DNA from: Ascochyta rabiei
Lineage: Eukaryota > Ascomycota > Dothideomycetes > Pleosporales > Didymellaceae
Assembly (NCBI RefSeq): GCF_004011695.2
Contig: NC_082414.1
Span: 1,426,001-1,490,000, forward strand
Reading direction: 5' to 3'
Length of the DNA stretch: 64,000 nt
Shown: positions 20,099 through 31,903 of the stretch, piece after piece
Layout: each line of letters starts with the position of its first letter
Position numbering within the stretch: position 1 is the stretch's first letter
Program-made: the position numbers and the translations under genes
Notes under the pieces: generated by a model
What the model was told of the DNA's origin: nothing
Databases searched by the model: none
What the model saw: the letters and a program-made list of their open reading frames with translations, nothing else

Positions 20099-22869
20099 TT
20101 AAAAGCCTGCCGCGAGCATGAGCCCGTAGCCTACAGTGATGATAACAACAAAGGTAACAATTGAGGCAGGAACACCACGGGTGAGAAAGTGCTTGACCTC
20201 GAGGTAGCGTTGTCCAGTCCGCTGGTCCTCCATCATGATGGCAGCTACGACACGTTAGATCAAGTTTGATCATCGAAAATGGTGCGAGGACTTACTCATA
20301 TTCGGGAAGCCGCTCGTAGGTAGACCCATAGCCCCACTTGCCATGAGGACGGCGCCCATGACGAGAAGGTTGGGGTGCGGCTCCGACATGCTCTGGCCAA
20401 CCTGCTGCACAAGCGGGAGCACAATGAGCGCCGCGACAGTGTGACTGATGAAAGTCGCGATGACCAGGATCAGACCGCAGAAGACAACGAGTACTCCATA
20501 CAGGCTCATGCCTTCGACGCTGCTGGTGATGGACTCGGCAATAGTGTGCAACAGACCGGACGAGTTGACGGATTTGCCGAGCGCCAAACCACCGGCAGCG
20601 AGGATGATGATGGTCCACAAGAAGTTGTTGAAGTCCTCCTTTGTAAGTATGCCAGTGCCAAAGAACAGCACAAGTGGTATGATGGCCACAACGCCCATGT
20701 CGCCAAAAATTTCCTCCAGCTGATGGCTTACACACCAAAGAATGATGGTTACGACCGTGACGATGCTGATAAACCACTGAACGCCTGTAAATTTGTCCTT
20801 CATGGGTCGGATAGGTACGATTGTAGTGCCTTTGCCTGGCTGGAAGGTAAGAACGAGCAGACCCCAGATCAGAAGGATGGAAATGATGCACACAGGCAAC
20901 GCGACAAAGAACCAGAGGCCCCATGACGGTTCAGGGTTCATGTTCTGAAGCGCGATGAGGTTCTGCGGTGAGGCAATCGGGGATGCAGCGCCACCAATGT
21001 TGGATGCTAGGGCAATACCGAGGAGCAGTGCCTTTGTCATGTTGGAGTCGGCTGGAAGGTTGCGAAGAATAGGCTGACCTGTTAGTATGATTGCGATAGA
21101 CTTGGGGCTAGTAGCATACCTGGATAATGGAAAAGCACAGTACAGGTGCGGCGACATTGCTGATCCACATGCTAGCGAACATGGCGACGAACATGTTCGT
21201 GAGGAGAACCGTCCTTGGCTTTGTCCCGGCCTTACTCAGAACAAAGGTAGCCATCATCTTTGCAATGTTGTACTTTGAGAGGGCGGCTGCGATTGTGAAT
21301 CCTCCAAGAAGGAGCATGATGACTGGTGTCCACATGGCCGCAAACACGTAGCCAGCTGCCGCCTTGGAGCCCAGTCGTTTGTGCGGTTCAACATCGCTCC
21401 GTACAACGTCGAGGGTTACTGCCAGGAACGGTACGAGGAGTGATGTGACGAAGAGTGGAATAGCCTGTGAATGTTAGCATAGGGCAAGCATACAGGAGTT
21501 GTTGCGTACCTCAGTTGCCCACAACGCGCTGACGAAGATGACCATAGCTAAGCAGTTCTGCTGCTCTGGCTTCTCCATGATGGGAACCACCAACAATACG
21601 ACAAACACTGCTATACATGCCACCAGGGTCCAGAATGTCTTGCTGATGAGCCATTGGGGGCACCTGTATCTCCCTATAGGCGTGACCACCTCTTTGATCT
21701 CAGAGGCGTTCTCATCTCCCTGGCGTCGTACTCGCCCTGCATTGACGTCGCGGCCGAGCAGAGTCTGTGTGATGCCAATGTTCGCAGCTTGTGCTTTCCT
21801 CTCGATGCCGATCATCTCCCTCCAGACTGTGTTGCGCTCCCATACTACATGTTCTCGCAGGTGCAGCCTCAGCTCGCGTTTCGCCTCTGCAACATTGCCC
21901 TTGGTGCAGATCTGCGAGTAGGCGTGCTCAACGTGCTCCAACTTCTGCGTCAACTTGTCCATTGTGCTCTGCTGGAACGGGTATGCGGGGTAAACGTATT
22001 GGTTGAGGTACTGGCTCTTGAGCTTGCGGTCCAGAATCTTGTCGAACTTCTTCAAGACCTTCTCGAAACCGGTCTTGTTCAGTTGGATGAACGACCGCAG
22101 TTCGCAGAGAGAGACGTATACGCTGACGGTGCGCTTCTTCAAGGATACACCCTCGTCGTATAGTGCGGAAAATGCCATGTCATTGTAGTCATCAAAGGCC
22201 ACGCTTGTTCTGCGCTTCGAGGAGAGACCATCAGAATTGTTGTTCTCGTCTGTTGTGCGTCGTCGCCGACGCTGGCCGTCAGGGCTTTTCTGCCGCAGCC
22301 TTGACGTCTCGTTTGCGTCGACGTCTGAGTCGTCGTCGTCGTCATCGTCGTGTCCGTCGCCGGTTGATCGCCCGCTCACTGTGCTCGTTGCGCGCGGTCG
22401 GTTGAAGCCAATCTGCTTGAACACGCTAGTGCTGCGTGTCTGCTTCCCGGGCGGCGCATTCTGCTGCTCTTGGTCGAGTTCTTCTTGGCCACGCTCATAG
22501 CCTGCCTCATCGTTGATCAGAGCATCCAGCTCTCCGTAGATCTCGGCCTCCTTCAGCTGGTAGAAGGAAGTGACCTTCTCCAGCTCAGCATCGAGCAGAT
22601 TGGTGAAGGCCTTGTCTGGGTCATCTGCGGCGCCGTTCAGCAGCGGCGACGACTCGGCATCAGTGGCCGCAGTGTTTTTCTGGTTGATTTGTGTTTCAAG
22701 ACTGTAGATCCTACACAGCGCATTGCTCGTCAGCCTCCTCACCGCCAGGAAACACGCTCCCCAGCTCCGTCACCGGCAAGACGTACTGCTTCTTCAGGTT
22801 GCTGTAGGCGACGTAGTGGTTGCTCCAGTCCGGCACCGCGTTGAACTGCAGGCTGTGGGAGAACTTCAT
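20099..22869 (-). CDS. SPX-domain low-affinity phosphate transporter (PHO87/90/91 type)
   Basis: Five exons (22787-22869, 21510-22710, 21120-21464, 20296-21073, 20099-20244) give 850 residues. Exon 1 starts the SPX domain (MKFSHSLQFNAVPDWSNHYV, then YSNLKKQIYSLE after a 76-nt intron). The domain continues through ELRSFIQLNKTGFEKVLKKFDK, whose Lys residues form the inositol-pyrophosphate pocket in SPX proteins. A long acidic and basic low-complexity insert (about residues 140-220) interrupts it. The C-terminal half is a divalent-anion:sodium-symporter-type membrane domain with about 12 helices, including ASNIGGAASPIASPQN and ASGAMGLPTSGFPNM, the paired re-entrant motifs. Function: phosphate uptake, or vacuolar export if PHO91-like, gated by SPX. 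The frame is intact. Confidence 0.93.
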
Positions 22870-24055
22870 CTCGTCGGCCTCGTGAAGCTGCTCGAGCTTC
22901 TCCCGTCTTTTGCGCTCTCTGTTGCTCTCGCGCGCCCGAGTCTGGGTCCTTTCTCCCTCGCTGGGCAGGTTGTGGAGCTCAAAGGCTTGTTCGGGCAGGC
23001 TGTCGCGGTGGGCTGCAAAGCGGTCCAGGGTGGAGGCTGGGTGTTGAGCGGGACGAAAAGAGCGTCAATGCGGAGCGCAGGTGCGGGAAGACTAGGGCAT
23101 TCGTGCAGATGATGGTCTGGGTCTGGGTCAGGTGCGAGAGTGAGAGCGGCCTCGGAGTGCAGCCAGAGGGAATTCACGTCGGCGGGGATTGGTGGGTCGT
23201 TGGCGTTGCAAATGGCTTCTTCAGCTTTTGGTTGTGACGTGCATCAGAGGCCAAGCACCGTACCCCGTGCGTGGATGATTCGCCGTCCTGGTGCGCGCCC
23301 AGCGGCCACACCTCGACGCAGATGGATGCAGATACCTGAGCAAGGCGAGGCCAACCCTGCAGCCCTCACAACAGCCACGTTACCTCTGCTGCTATCGTTC
23401 ACGACATTTAAGTTGACAAGATTCGCCAACAAGCGGCACACCGCCCGGGCCCTTCCATGTGGAGCCGCGCTAGCTGACCAACTGGCCGACTGAGGTTAGC
23501 CAAGTCCACGCACAACCAACGTCATCCATCGCAGCCAGGCTCAAATTTGCGGCTCGACTGGGCTTCTGAAAATCAACGGTTGCGGACGACCGTGTGAGAG
23601 CACCAGTAGGCTCCACAGCGGGATGCGATTGGGATCTGATTCGAGTGAAGACACGTCAGACCTCCAATCGGCACGGTGAAGCGTTGCACGAGGCAGGTAC
23701 CCTCGAAAGCCAGGAAGTGATCTGGGAAGGGGCAGCAACACCAGACTTCTTGCCCAACCTCAAAGATGGATTTGATTCCAAGCAAAAGAACGCGCACTCA
23801 CGTCGTAGAAAAACAAGGCACGGGGTGGGTGGTGAAAAATCGCGTAGTTATCTGTCGTCAGATGCTGCAACCAAGGCGTCGCATGTGATTTGAAGCGTAA
23901 AAGGAGACGGCAGTCTTGTGTTCTTCCTCCCGCGACCCAAATGCCATTGGGTATAGAACGCCGTGCAATGCTGCAACCCAAAAACACTCATGCATAATCG
24001 TAGAAATCGGCCAAACAGGTCCTCGTAAATGATTTAGGTCAGGCCAAGTCTTCCT
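22870..24055. other. Intergenic, phosphate-transporter promoter side
   Basis: About 1.2 kb upstream of the SPX transporter. I found only short overlapping ORFs with no family pattern. The SPX transporter upstream leader probably lies here. Confidence 0.5.
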
Positions 24056-24499
24056 TCACCGCGGCATGTACATGCCGGTCGTCATCATCGCGGATCCGTA
24101 GCGGTCGTGGGCCTTCAGCATGTAGCGCAAGAAGGTAAGGGCCTTGAGGTAGACTTTGAGGGCCTTGCGACGGCGCACCTTGTCCGCTTCAAGCACTTTG
24201 CGGAGCACGCGCCGAACTGAAGTGGCTTTGGCTGTCGTCATGCGCGCAAATTGGATGACCGTGCCTTTGGCAGTCTTGGTCGTGAGCTCTGGCACACCAA
24301 TGGATATGTCAGGGATAAAGGCCTCGGGCACATCCTGAGAGGCAGAGTCGATCTTGGTGAGTGCTGGCCTGACTGGTTTAGCTTCGACCTCGACGTCTGA
24401 TGCATCTTCGAACTCGGCGGCCTCGGTGATGCTGCCCAAGATGGGTTCAAACGCAGGTGACCGTGGGCCGCACGGGTAGTAATCATAGTCGAACGACAT
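24056..24499 (-). CDS. Hypothetical basic protein (147 residues)
   Basis: Single exon, taking the ATG at 24499 (MSFDYDYYPCGPRSPAFEPILG). A longer in-frame extension upstream is low-complexity and Ser/Pro/Thr-rich and reads like 5' leader. The N-terminal half is acidic (EAAEFEDASDVEVEAKP). The C-terminal half is strongly basic and helical (SVRRVLRKVLEADKVRRRK, then KALTFLRYMLKAHDRYG). I do not recognise the family. Confidence 0.5.
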   Translation of the reverse strand: MSFDYDYYPCGPRSPAFEPILGSITEAAEFEDASDVEVEAKPVRPALTKIDSASQDVPEAFIPDISIGVPELTTKTAKGTVIQFARMTTAKATSVRRVLRKVLEADKVRRRKALKVYLKALTFLRYMLKAHDRYGSAMMTTGMYMPR

Positions 24500-25819
24500 G
24501 GGACAGGAGAGAGAGGTTCGTGGTTCTTTGTTGTCGCTTGGTGAGGATGGTTGCGGAGAGGAGTGTGGGTGAGAGCTGCGTACGGAGGAAGGCTGGTTCG
24601 CGGGTTCGCGGGTTCGAGGTGAGGGCGACGTGGATAGAGAGTCGACGAGCCAAGCAAGCACAGATGGGGTTTGAGTAGTGAAGGGGACGGCAACCGTTTG
24701 CCGTCCAGATGCGGAAGGTACGCGAAAGTCGCACCTTGGCGGTGAAAAGAGCATCATCATGCACAAGTGAAGTGCTACCAGCCAGCGATCCACAACCACA
24801 TGGGCGGTTGTCTGAGAACAAAGGGGAGGAAGGGGACGGCCAAATGAAAAACCGGACAAGGGAAGGTCGGTGGGTATATACGTAGATACTACGGGCCACC
24901 CCCGCATACAAAGGGCGCGTAGCGGGCCAAAGACCCTTCTTCTAGCATAGTCGTGACTGCGATCGTGTGGACAAGGGACATTTGCCTAGGGACAGCACAC
25001 AGCCGCACGCGACGTCCGCATTCCTCAGTCGTCCACGCGTCTCAGCCACGTTGGCTCGAGGTAACCGGTGGCGTGAGCTGAGTTGTATTGACAGCGAACG
25101 CGCCTCCAGATTGCGTGGAGCATGGGAGAAGACGCACTCGACGAGCGCTACGGTTGTGATGAAGCCCCACGATGTTGCCTTGTTGCGTGTGGGGAATCGA
25201 TCGAGATCCATGGCATTTTAGACAGGAGCCCGCGCTCTGTGCCAGACGCGCTATGCGGTCCTAATGGCTTCTCATTGGTAAACGCGTTGCAGCCCGACGC
25301 AACTGAACACCGTAATGGCAACGGCAAGGCAACGGCAACGGCCAAGGATTTCAGCCCATCACCCATCACAAGACTTCTCTCGCTTCTCAGCTTACAGTGG
25401 CAGGGGTGCTCACGCTGCTTCCTTCACTTGCCGCCTCGCCGCCAATTGTAGCAGCGTGCGACATGCTCGGCCTGCGCCTTCGCCCTGCACACGTCACGCG
25501 AGGTGCATAGCAAATACCCGTGGTAGCTGCCTCATTGTCATGCTGTGCGCTGCGCATCTAAGGTGAGGTACATGCACCCAGGTACCTGCTGAGCTACATC
25601 GCTCCATCGCTCCCCCGCTCGAGCGTCTCATCCGCCTTGCTGGAAAGCGGAGTCGTCGTACGAGACGGTTGATCAAGACACTCACTCCGACACTGACCTT
25701 GCTGCTCCTGTCATCTCCTCTCTCCCACCCGTCCCGTCCATCTCCTTGTCTTTTTCTACCAACGCTTCTGCTTCTTCACCAACGCGTACCCCGCCCTCTC
25801 AGGAAACACCTGCGCCAAC
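24500..25819. other. Intergenic between divergent genes
   Basis: Shared upstream region of the 147-residue protein and the tetraspanin. A short run of GGCAAC-type repeats lies at about 25316-25345. A T/C-rich leader precedes the tetraspanin start. No gene recognised. Confidence 0.45.
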
Positions 25820-26817
25820 ATGGCTCGCTACACCAGGAAACAGATCGTCACCTTCATCAGCATCGTATACCTCGTCTTTGCGACCGCCATGGCAGGGTAA
25901 GCTGCTCGTGATGCCGCGCCGTCGTCTGCTCACTTTGCCAGATACGCAAGCTCTCGCGCCAACCGCCTCTCTGTGCCCATCTCTGATACCCTCACCGGCT
26001 TCACGACCGCTCTTCCCGTCATTTCTGGCCTTCTCCTCGAGTGCGGTTACGATCTCACGCGTCGCAAAGAGCGCCGTGCCCACATGGAGCGGGGTGAAAT
26101 CCAGCGCCCGCCATTCGTCATCGTCGCCAACTTCTTCATCTTCATCTACTCAACCGTCGTTATTACGCTGCTGGGCACGCATGCAGCCCCACCCTCGGAG
26201 CTGGACTGTGGACTGCGACGGCAATGGCAAACCCTCTTCAGGCACAAAGATTCAAGTGCAATCCGGACAATCCAAGACCAGTACAACTGTTGCGGCTTCG
26301 CCAACTCAAAAGACATGGCCTGGCCGTTCCCAGACAAGAGCCACAAGCCTGACTCTTGCCAAGAGTCGTTCGGACGGACCAACGGCTGCATGGGATCGTG
26401 GAAGGCTGAAGAGCAGCATATTGCGGGCTTGTTGATGGGAGTCGTGGGTTTGGTGGCAGTATGGGCGGTGGGTGCTTTCGAAGCCAGCATTGCACTTCAA
26501 ATACTGATTTGTTTTAGTTCGCCATCATTGCCATTCCCACGCAACGCGAGACTTGGTTGCACAAGATCGCCCCAGAACGAGTATCGGAATTCATCGCCGC
26601 CGAAGAGCACGGCAGCACTGGCGAACGACGCCGCATCAATTACTTGCCGGACACCAATCGCTACTCAGACCGCTTTCAGGAGGACGATGACGAGACAACT
26701 CCACTAAGCCCTGAGAATCGACGCGCCCTTGAGACTGGCAATGCTCAAGTCGGGACAGGTTTGCCAGGCAATGTGGCCATGGACGCTCCAGCGACCGAGG
26801 AGTGGGCAAGGGCCTAA
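25820..26817 (+). CDS. Tetraspanin-like membrane protein
   Basis: Three exons (25820-25896, 25942-26467, 26518-26817) with 45- and 50-nt introns give 300 residues. Four hydrophobic segments: the N-terminal helix after MARYTRKQIVTFISIVYLVF, TLTGFTTALPVISGLLLECG, FVIVANFFIFIYSTVVITLL, and the last helix beginning AGLLMGVVGLVAVWA, split by intron 2. The large extracellular loop carries the diagnostic Cys-Cys-Gly (YNCCGFANS) plus two further Cys (DSCQ, NGCMG), as in fungal tetraspanins. The cytosolic tail is long and acidic. The spacing fits the ascomycete Tsp3-type group better than Pls1, but this is a judgement from memory of the families. Confidence 0.82.
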
Positions 26818-27068
26818 AAACAACACAGTTCGATCTAAAAGTCCACATCTGGACTCACTTCACGGTCTACAATTGCCGTGTCTGGCGTTTCACAAAACAT
26901 CAATTAGAAGGGCGTTTATAGGCGCTCCACTCGCTTGGTAGGCTACAGAGTAAGTAGCTCATAATTGACTTGATTTGACCAGACGCTCCGCCACGTATCC
27001 TTGCTCTACAATACGTCCGGTTTTCGTACATTCTCAGCGTTCCCATCGTCACTAAGCTGCTCACCACC

Positions 27069-27416
27069 TCAATCCTTCTTTCCCCCACCACCCGTGATCT
27101 TCCTCCCAAGCCAGTCCACAACCCCCAAGGCCCCCTTCTTCGCTTTCTCCTTGTACGTCTTCGTCATCCGCGCCTCCTCTTCCTTATCCAGATCAGCCAT
27201 GGTCTTCATCTTGCCAGCAGGCACAAACCGTTCTAGCGTCGAGTCAGTCACAGACGTTGTGGCAGCGTGGCCGTATTGCGTACGCTGCAGCTCGGCCGTC
27301 TTGAGAGACGATCCAGAGCGTGTGCAGGGGTCTGGGGAGCGGTAGGGTGCAGGCGTAGCGCCAAAGGAGACGCGGCGGGGCATGGTGGTGGGGTCGGAGC
27401 GCAGTGAAGAAGTCAT
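27069..27416 (-). CDS. Small hypothetical protein (115 residues)
   Basis: Single exon from the ATG at 27416. The N-terminal half is Ser/Thr/Pro-rich and unstructured. The C-terminal half is charged and helical (MADLDKEEEARMTKTYKEK, then KKGALGVVDWLGRKITGGG). I do not recognise the family. A similar-sized gene on the same strand lies about 490 bp upstream. Confidence 0.5.
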   Translation of the reverse strand: MTSSLRSDPTTMPRRVSFGATPAPYRSPDPCTRSGSSLKTAELQRTQYGHAATTSVTDSTLERFVPAGKMKTMADLDKEEEARMTKTYKEKAKKGALGVVDWLGRKITGGGGKKD

Positions 27417-27754
27417 TCTGTTCTCGAATACGCGTTGGAGAGAGTGTATGCGGTTGCCGTGGTCTTTGGAATCCGGTCTGCTTCAAGGTTCAAGCGGACC
27501 AGGGTTTGTTATATTTTATAGGGCCGCGAAGCATCGTGTATACACACCATTGACGTCTCCCCGTGGAGTGGTGAAAAAGGAGGCGTGGACCTTGTCCACT
27601 CACAGTGCCCGTGTGGGTGTCAATGGAGGCGAGGTGAATGACGTTACGCGATGTGGATGTTGGGTTGGGAAGGCACGTGTATGGTTGAGAAGCCCGACGA
27701 GCGAGCACTGAAGCATGCTTTGATGATGGAAAGAAACATAGCTGCAAGTGGTTA

Positions 27755-27802
27755 ACAGTCACAGTCACAGTCACAGTCACAGTCACAGTCACAGTCACAG
27801 TC
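27755..27802. repeat. (ACAGTC)n microsatellite
   Basis: Eight head-to-tail copies of a 6-nt unit in the gap between two small genes. A CA-rich stretch follows at 27862-27884. Confidence 0.95.
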
Positions 27803-27908
27803 AGCGAGTCTCCTGCCAATATGAATCGAAAGGGATTCCATTTATTTCCCGCGCTCTAAACCACACACAAACACACACACACACATCCTCCTCAACCATC
27901 CCACAACC

Positions 27909-28286
27909 CTACGTCTTCGAAACAGCCGCAGTGAGTTTCCGAGACAGGTTCTTCACCGCCTTGATCACCTTACTCTCCCTCTTCTGCTCCAACCGCGCAT
28001 CGTCTTCACCAGTCTGCGTCGTCATACTGTGGCAATCATCATCAAAAGGCTCCGTTTCCAGCGTCTGCACACGCTCAAACGGAAACGGGGGTAACGGCTT
28101 GAACGTCCACGACGGCGGCTGTCCGTAGATGCACTTACCAGCAGCGCCTGTGTCGCGGTAGGGTATGTGAGGCTTGTGCGACTCCATGGTAGTGGATTGC
28201 TGCGATCGAGGGGCAGAGGAGAGTGTAGTAGAGGGCATAGTTTTGGTCGGTTGGTATTCTGGGGGGATGTAGCTGTAGGTTGCCAT
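27909..28286 (-). CDS. Small hypothetical protein (125 residues)
   Basis: Single exon from the ATG at 28286 (MATYSYIPPEYQPTKTMPST). An upstream in-frame extension lacks an ATG. The chain is Pro/Ser/Thr-rich, then has an acidic patch (EPFDDDCHS) and a basic C-terminal helix (RESKVIKAVKNLSRKLTAA). Layout resembles the neighbouring 115-residue protein: disordered front and a charged helical tail. I do not recognise the family. Confidence 0.48.
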   Translation of the reverse strand: MATYSYIPPEYQPTKTMPSTTLSSAPRSQQSTTMESHKPHIPYRDTGAAGKCIYGQPPSWTFKPLPPFPFERVQTLETEPFDDDCHSMTTQTGEDDARLEQKRESKVIKAVKNLSRKLTAAVSKT

Positions 28287-28892
28287 TGGTAATCTCTGTT
28301 GTCTTGCTTCTGGTTTGTTTTGGTTCTTGGGGGGAGAGGAAGAGAGTGGAGATCGAGGCTTTGTATATTCTGGTGTCGCCCGGAGCTTGTGCACGATGTG
28401 GTTGATGAGACAATGGCTCTGTGTGACTCTAATTTAGAGTTGTTTCAGGCTTCTCCGTGTGTTGAGATCGAGCTTAGATAGTTCATTGTCTTGGAAAGTA
28501 AACGATGATTCGAGAGACATGTAAGCATTGATTCCGATCGTCTGAAGTCTAAAAGTGAAATTAGGAGAAAGGAGATAGAGAATACGTGCATTAATTCGAT
28601 CCAAAGTATGCATACAACAATGCCTAATAATACTACAGATGCTTGGCGGAGGGTATTTGTGTCATTGGCTTATGTTCCCACTGTGCATGCTCACCATGAT
28701 CAAAATGGAGTGTAATGCGGCTCTACTAATATAAAGACTTTTTAGTGCTCTTTCTGAGAATACAGTGGTCACTGTCGCACTGGCCGGTTAGTTTGCATTC
28801 TTTTGTTGGTTAAGATTACTCTCTTTGTTTAGGGGATTCTGTATCAGTGGAGGCTGAGGTGAATATACCACCAGAGCTTAGCGCTAATCGCA
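28287..28892. other. Intergenic, AT-rich
   Basis: Noticeably AT-richer than the flanks; no ORF of note. Confidence 0.45.
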
Positions 28893-30190
28893 TTAGGTAA
28901 GAGCTCTTGGCCAGAGACCGGTTTGAATCCGCGGTGGTGCGATCAGATAGAGTTTGTTCAACTCTCGTTGGTAGATAGAACAGCAGATTGAGGGATCTTC
29001 GCCTGAAGAAGAGCCTGCCCTGAAGAATCGCATCTCGCTCGTATCGATGAGATGCGTGAAATTACAGCCTTTGTCGTTGATTCTGAGAGGCGGACCATAA
29101 GTCACAGAAGCAGACATAGCGGTAGGTCAGGTCCTGTGCTAGTAAGAGCTCACGAAGATTAACACCTGTCCCATGTATAAATCGTGCACCACACTCTCTT
29201 TCTTTCTTCAATGCTAGCCTGAGTACCTCTTAATGGTTGCTGATGGAGATCTATGGCCTGTGCTGTTTGTATCGTTGCGCCCAGCAGTGCGAACGACAGA
29301 TTTGGGTTTCCGTGGTACACACAGTAAGAGCCTAGAAGAATGCACGCTTGTACAGAAGCAACTGAAGTTTGATCCATCAGTCCTGTAAGCTGTTTCTCTG
29401 TGACTTTTAATAGTGCGAGCGACCAGCTGTGCCAGCCCTCACCTGGAAATTGCATGTCAATCCTGCTCTTACGAGATTTGTACCATGCGCCCATACCGAG
29501 CACTACAAACAGCAAAAGAAGGAATGATTTTTGCGAAGGAAAGGCGAGACCACCCTGGATAGAATCGAATGCAGGCCGGAACCTAGGTTCGTAGATAACC
29601 TGTGAGAACCAATGTACAGAGTCAAAGCATTCCTCAAAGAGAGCTTGCATGACTTCCAACGTTGGTAGGGAATATCCAAGAATCGAAGCAATAGGTCGTC
29701 TCTGGGTACGGTCAGAACGAAGACCAGGGTTCTGGATGTAGAAATTTCCTCCTGGAAACGCGGACGTTGTTCGCTTCAATGGAGGTTGATTGCCCAGTTG
29801 GTAAATTCTCTGCGTGATACCCATAGCAGAGTCTGCTTCACCCTCTGCAATGCTGGGCCGACGGCTCTCTTCATAAGCAGAAGTCTCAGATCGGTGGGAT
29901 CAGTCGTTTAATCCAGATGCACACCTGCATCTTCCTGGGGTGCTTCGGGTTGGTCCCGAGGCGCTTCGGTATCGTCCCGAGATGATTCATGTGACGGAGG
30001 TTGTGTCCGTCGCCTTTTAGACGCGAGAACAGGCGTGTCTACGTTGCTGTTTGAGCAGTCGGTGTTAGTGCGGACACAGAGCGAGCATGTTCGGAAAGGG
30101 TCGCACTTATGGTTTTCCTAGCGAACTGCGCGTGTTGCGGTGGAGAAGGGGCTCTTATTGCGACGACATCGATCACACGCGTTACTTACC
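28893..30190 (-). pseudogene. Zn2Cys6 transcription factor relic
   Basis: Remains of a fungal binuclear zinc-cluster regulator. Near 30162-30179 the strand encodes NACDRCRRNK, and about 45 nt later HKCDPFRTCSLCVRTNTDC. Together these are a full zinc cluster, but the sequence between them has a stop and no usable GT-AG intron. Downstream, a GT-AG intron joins PQEDA to ESRRPSIAEGEADSAMGI, leading to a Fungal_trans region (29159-29824: LEVMQALFEECFDSVHWFS, KRVWCTIYTWDR). The next block (SASVTYGPPLRINDK) again cannot be reached by a normal splice, and the protein stops at 28893, far shorter than the family. I judge it decayed; an unusual splice structure is the alternative. Confidence 0.6.
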
Positions 30191-30553
30191 CTGGTCAGAA
30201 GCTGTCGAGCGACTGAAGTGTTGTGTATCGATGAATATTGTCATTGTTAAGAGCGAATGCGATGCGAAAGACGTCAAGACCTCGGCAGTGCCTGCTCACA
30301 AAGATATCAGTCATCACGCTAAGTGCAGGAGCAATTCACCTCAACCAGCAGCGACCTCACCGCGTTGAATAGTATGATTAGACTGCAAACGGTAATTCTG
30401 CAGCAATTATTACACGGAAGTTCTCGTATATGAGATAAACACGAGTGAAAATTGCTGCAAAAGAAATTACGTTCACCATACTGGGAAGCTCACTACCACA
30501 ATCTCCTGATATTTGCTACAATACCAATTATCGACACTTCTCTCTTCCAGATC
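30191..30553. other. Intergenic
   Basis: No gene recognised; holds the former 5' side of the regulator relic. Confidence 0.4.
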
Positions 30554-31903
30554 CTACACTCGCTGATTACTTGTTGTTTTATCATGAGAATGCTTTGCCA
30601 ATTCACTTCCTACGCCGTGTTGCAATATCGCAGCCGCAGTGGGCACAGCTCTCTCCAAGTTCTCTGTGATGAAGTGACCGATGATTGCTTCAAGGCTCGA
30701 TCGACGTTCCACCAGAGAGCCCACTATCGCTTCATATTTTCCTTTGTCAGTATCTAACGCAGTTACAGCTGGACTGTTAGCCTGAGTCTGAACATAATCA
30801 AGCGCACTCTTTTGAGGATACAGAGCTTCGTTGGCCACGCCTTCTTCGTGTTCGAACTTCCAGGCTCTTGTCGCTTGGTAGTAATCTGAGATCGTCGCGA
30901 CTGGTCGATGCGCTTGAATACTTCTATCGACTAGGTTTGTTGGTGCAGCTTCAGGTGTCGATTTTGTATGCAGAACTGAGGCAGGAATGGCTGAAGCAAG
31001 TGTTCGGAGATATTCTTCCTCTTCCTCGTCTACAGCAACGTCCCTAGAGGGTAAGTCTTTTGGGAGCTGTATCATCCCATACGATTCCATGTAGAACCTA
31101 TTATTCAGAACCCTTGAGTTGGCTTCAACCGCATCGAAGGGCGCAGATGTTGGATAGCTTTCCTCCGACGGGAACATATCCGGTTGCTCGTCACCGAAGT
31201 GGAGCTCGCGATGCTCTGGTCTTCCTGTGTAGTAGTCTATCGGGCAAAGAGGCAATGCATCTGGGGGCACAGGATCCGGATTCGTTACATACCAAGTTAT
31301 TTTTCCTGGAGGTTCTGTCTCATGCATTGGTAGCAGGTGCGCCAAGGGTTTGCTATGATGACTTCGTCGAGAATGCAAAGATGATGGAGGGCTGAGGCGA
31401 CGATGCTGGGAAAGCACAATCGGAGGCTGAGTTGTTGATTCACGAGAAGGTTGCAACCTTGATGGCGGCACGATTAAAGGCCATTGCTGGTGACCAGTAT
31501 GGCGCGGATCAGTTGAAGGATCGTCGCGTTGAAGATTTTGTGAGCTTGTTCCAGAATATTCGAATGCGACTGAGCCTTTGTACACCCCTCCATCGATGCA
31601 TTGGCTAGATCTGTTGTTCTCTCCAGTACTGACTCCCTGCGGGGCCGTCGACGGGAAAATTTGCGATTGTCCATTATCCGATAGTCCTGGAGCATACGCA
31701 CGATACTGACTCTGATCACTAACAGCCGCACGCTGTGTTTGCTCGAGGCCACCCTGTCGTCTTTGCCGAAAATGCTCTCGTTCTGGACGTTGACGTTTAT
31801 TTGGTCGACCACATGCCAACGGCGGCACATTCGCCGATGAATCTCGAGATAGCTGTTGATCGCGGGGTGCGAACATCCCAGGGCGCTCGTTCTCTAAAGG
31901 CAT
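30554..31903 (-). CDS. Hypothetical disordered protein (449 residues)
   Basis: One uninterrupted exon from the ATG at 31903. The first 200 residues are Gln/Ser/Arg/Pro-rich and look disordered. The C-terminal half has more order, with an acidic run (DVAVDEEEEEYLRTLASAI) and helical segments (KGKYEAIVGSLVERRSSLEA, IIGHFITENLERAVPTAAA). The basic stretch GRPNKRQRPERE could be a nuclear signal. I do not recognise the family. Confidence 0.62.
   Translation of the reverse strand: MPLENERPGMFAPRDQQLSRDSSANVPPLACGRPNKRQRPEREHFRQRRQGGLEQTQRAAVSDQSQYRAYAPGLSDNGQSQIFPSTAPQGVSTGENNRSSQCIDGGVYKGSVAFEYSGTSSQNLQRDDPSTDPRHTGHQQWPLIVPPSRLQPSRESTTQPPIVLSQHRRLSPPSSLHSRRSHHSKPLAHLLPMHETEPPGKITWYVTNPDPVPPDALPLCPIDYYTGRPEHRELHFGDEQPDMFPSEESYPTSAPFDAVEANSRVLNNRFYMESYGMIQLPKDLPSRDVAVDEEEEEYLRTLASAIPASVLHTKSTPEAAPTNLVDRSIQAHRPVATISDYYQATRAWKFEHEEGVANEALYPQKSALDYVQTQANSPAVTALDTDKGKYEAIVGSLVERRSSLEAIIGHFITENLERAVPTAAAILQHGVGSELAKHSHDKTTSNQRV

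Noticed and set aside
20375..20926. A 183-codon ORF on the plus strand
   Set aside because: It is antisense to the membrane domain of the SPX phosphate transporter and has no family features.
28915..28940. tRNA B-box-like phrase ggtttgaatcc
   Set aside because: No matching A box or cloverleaf; it lies in the 3' part of the regulator relic.
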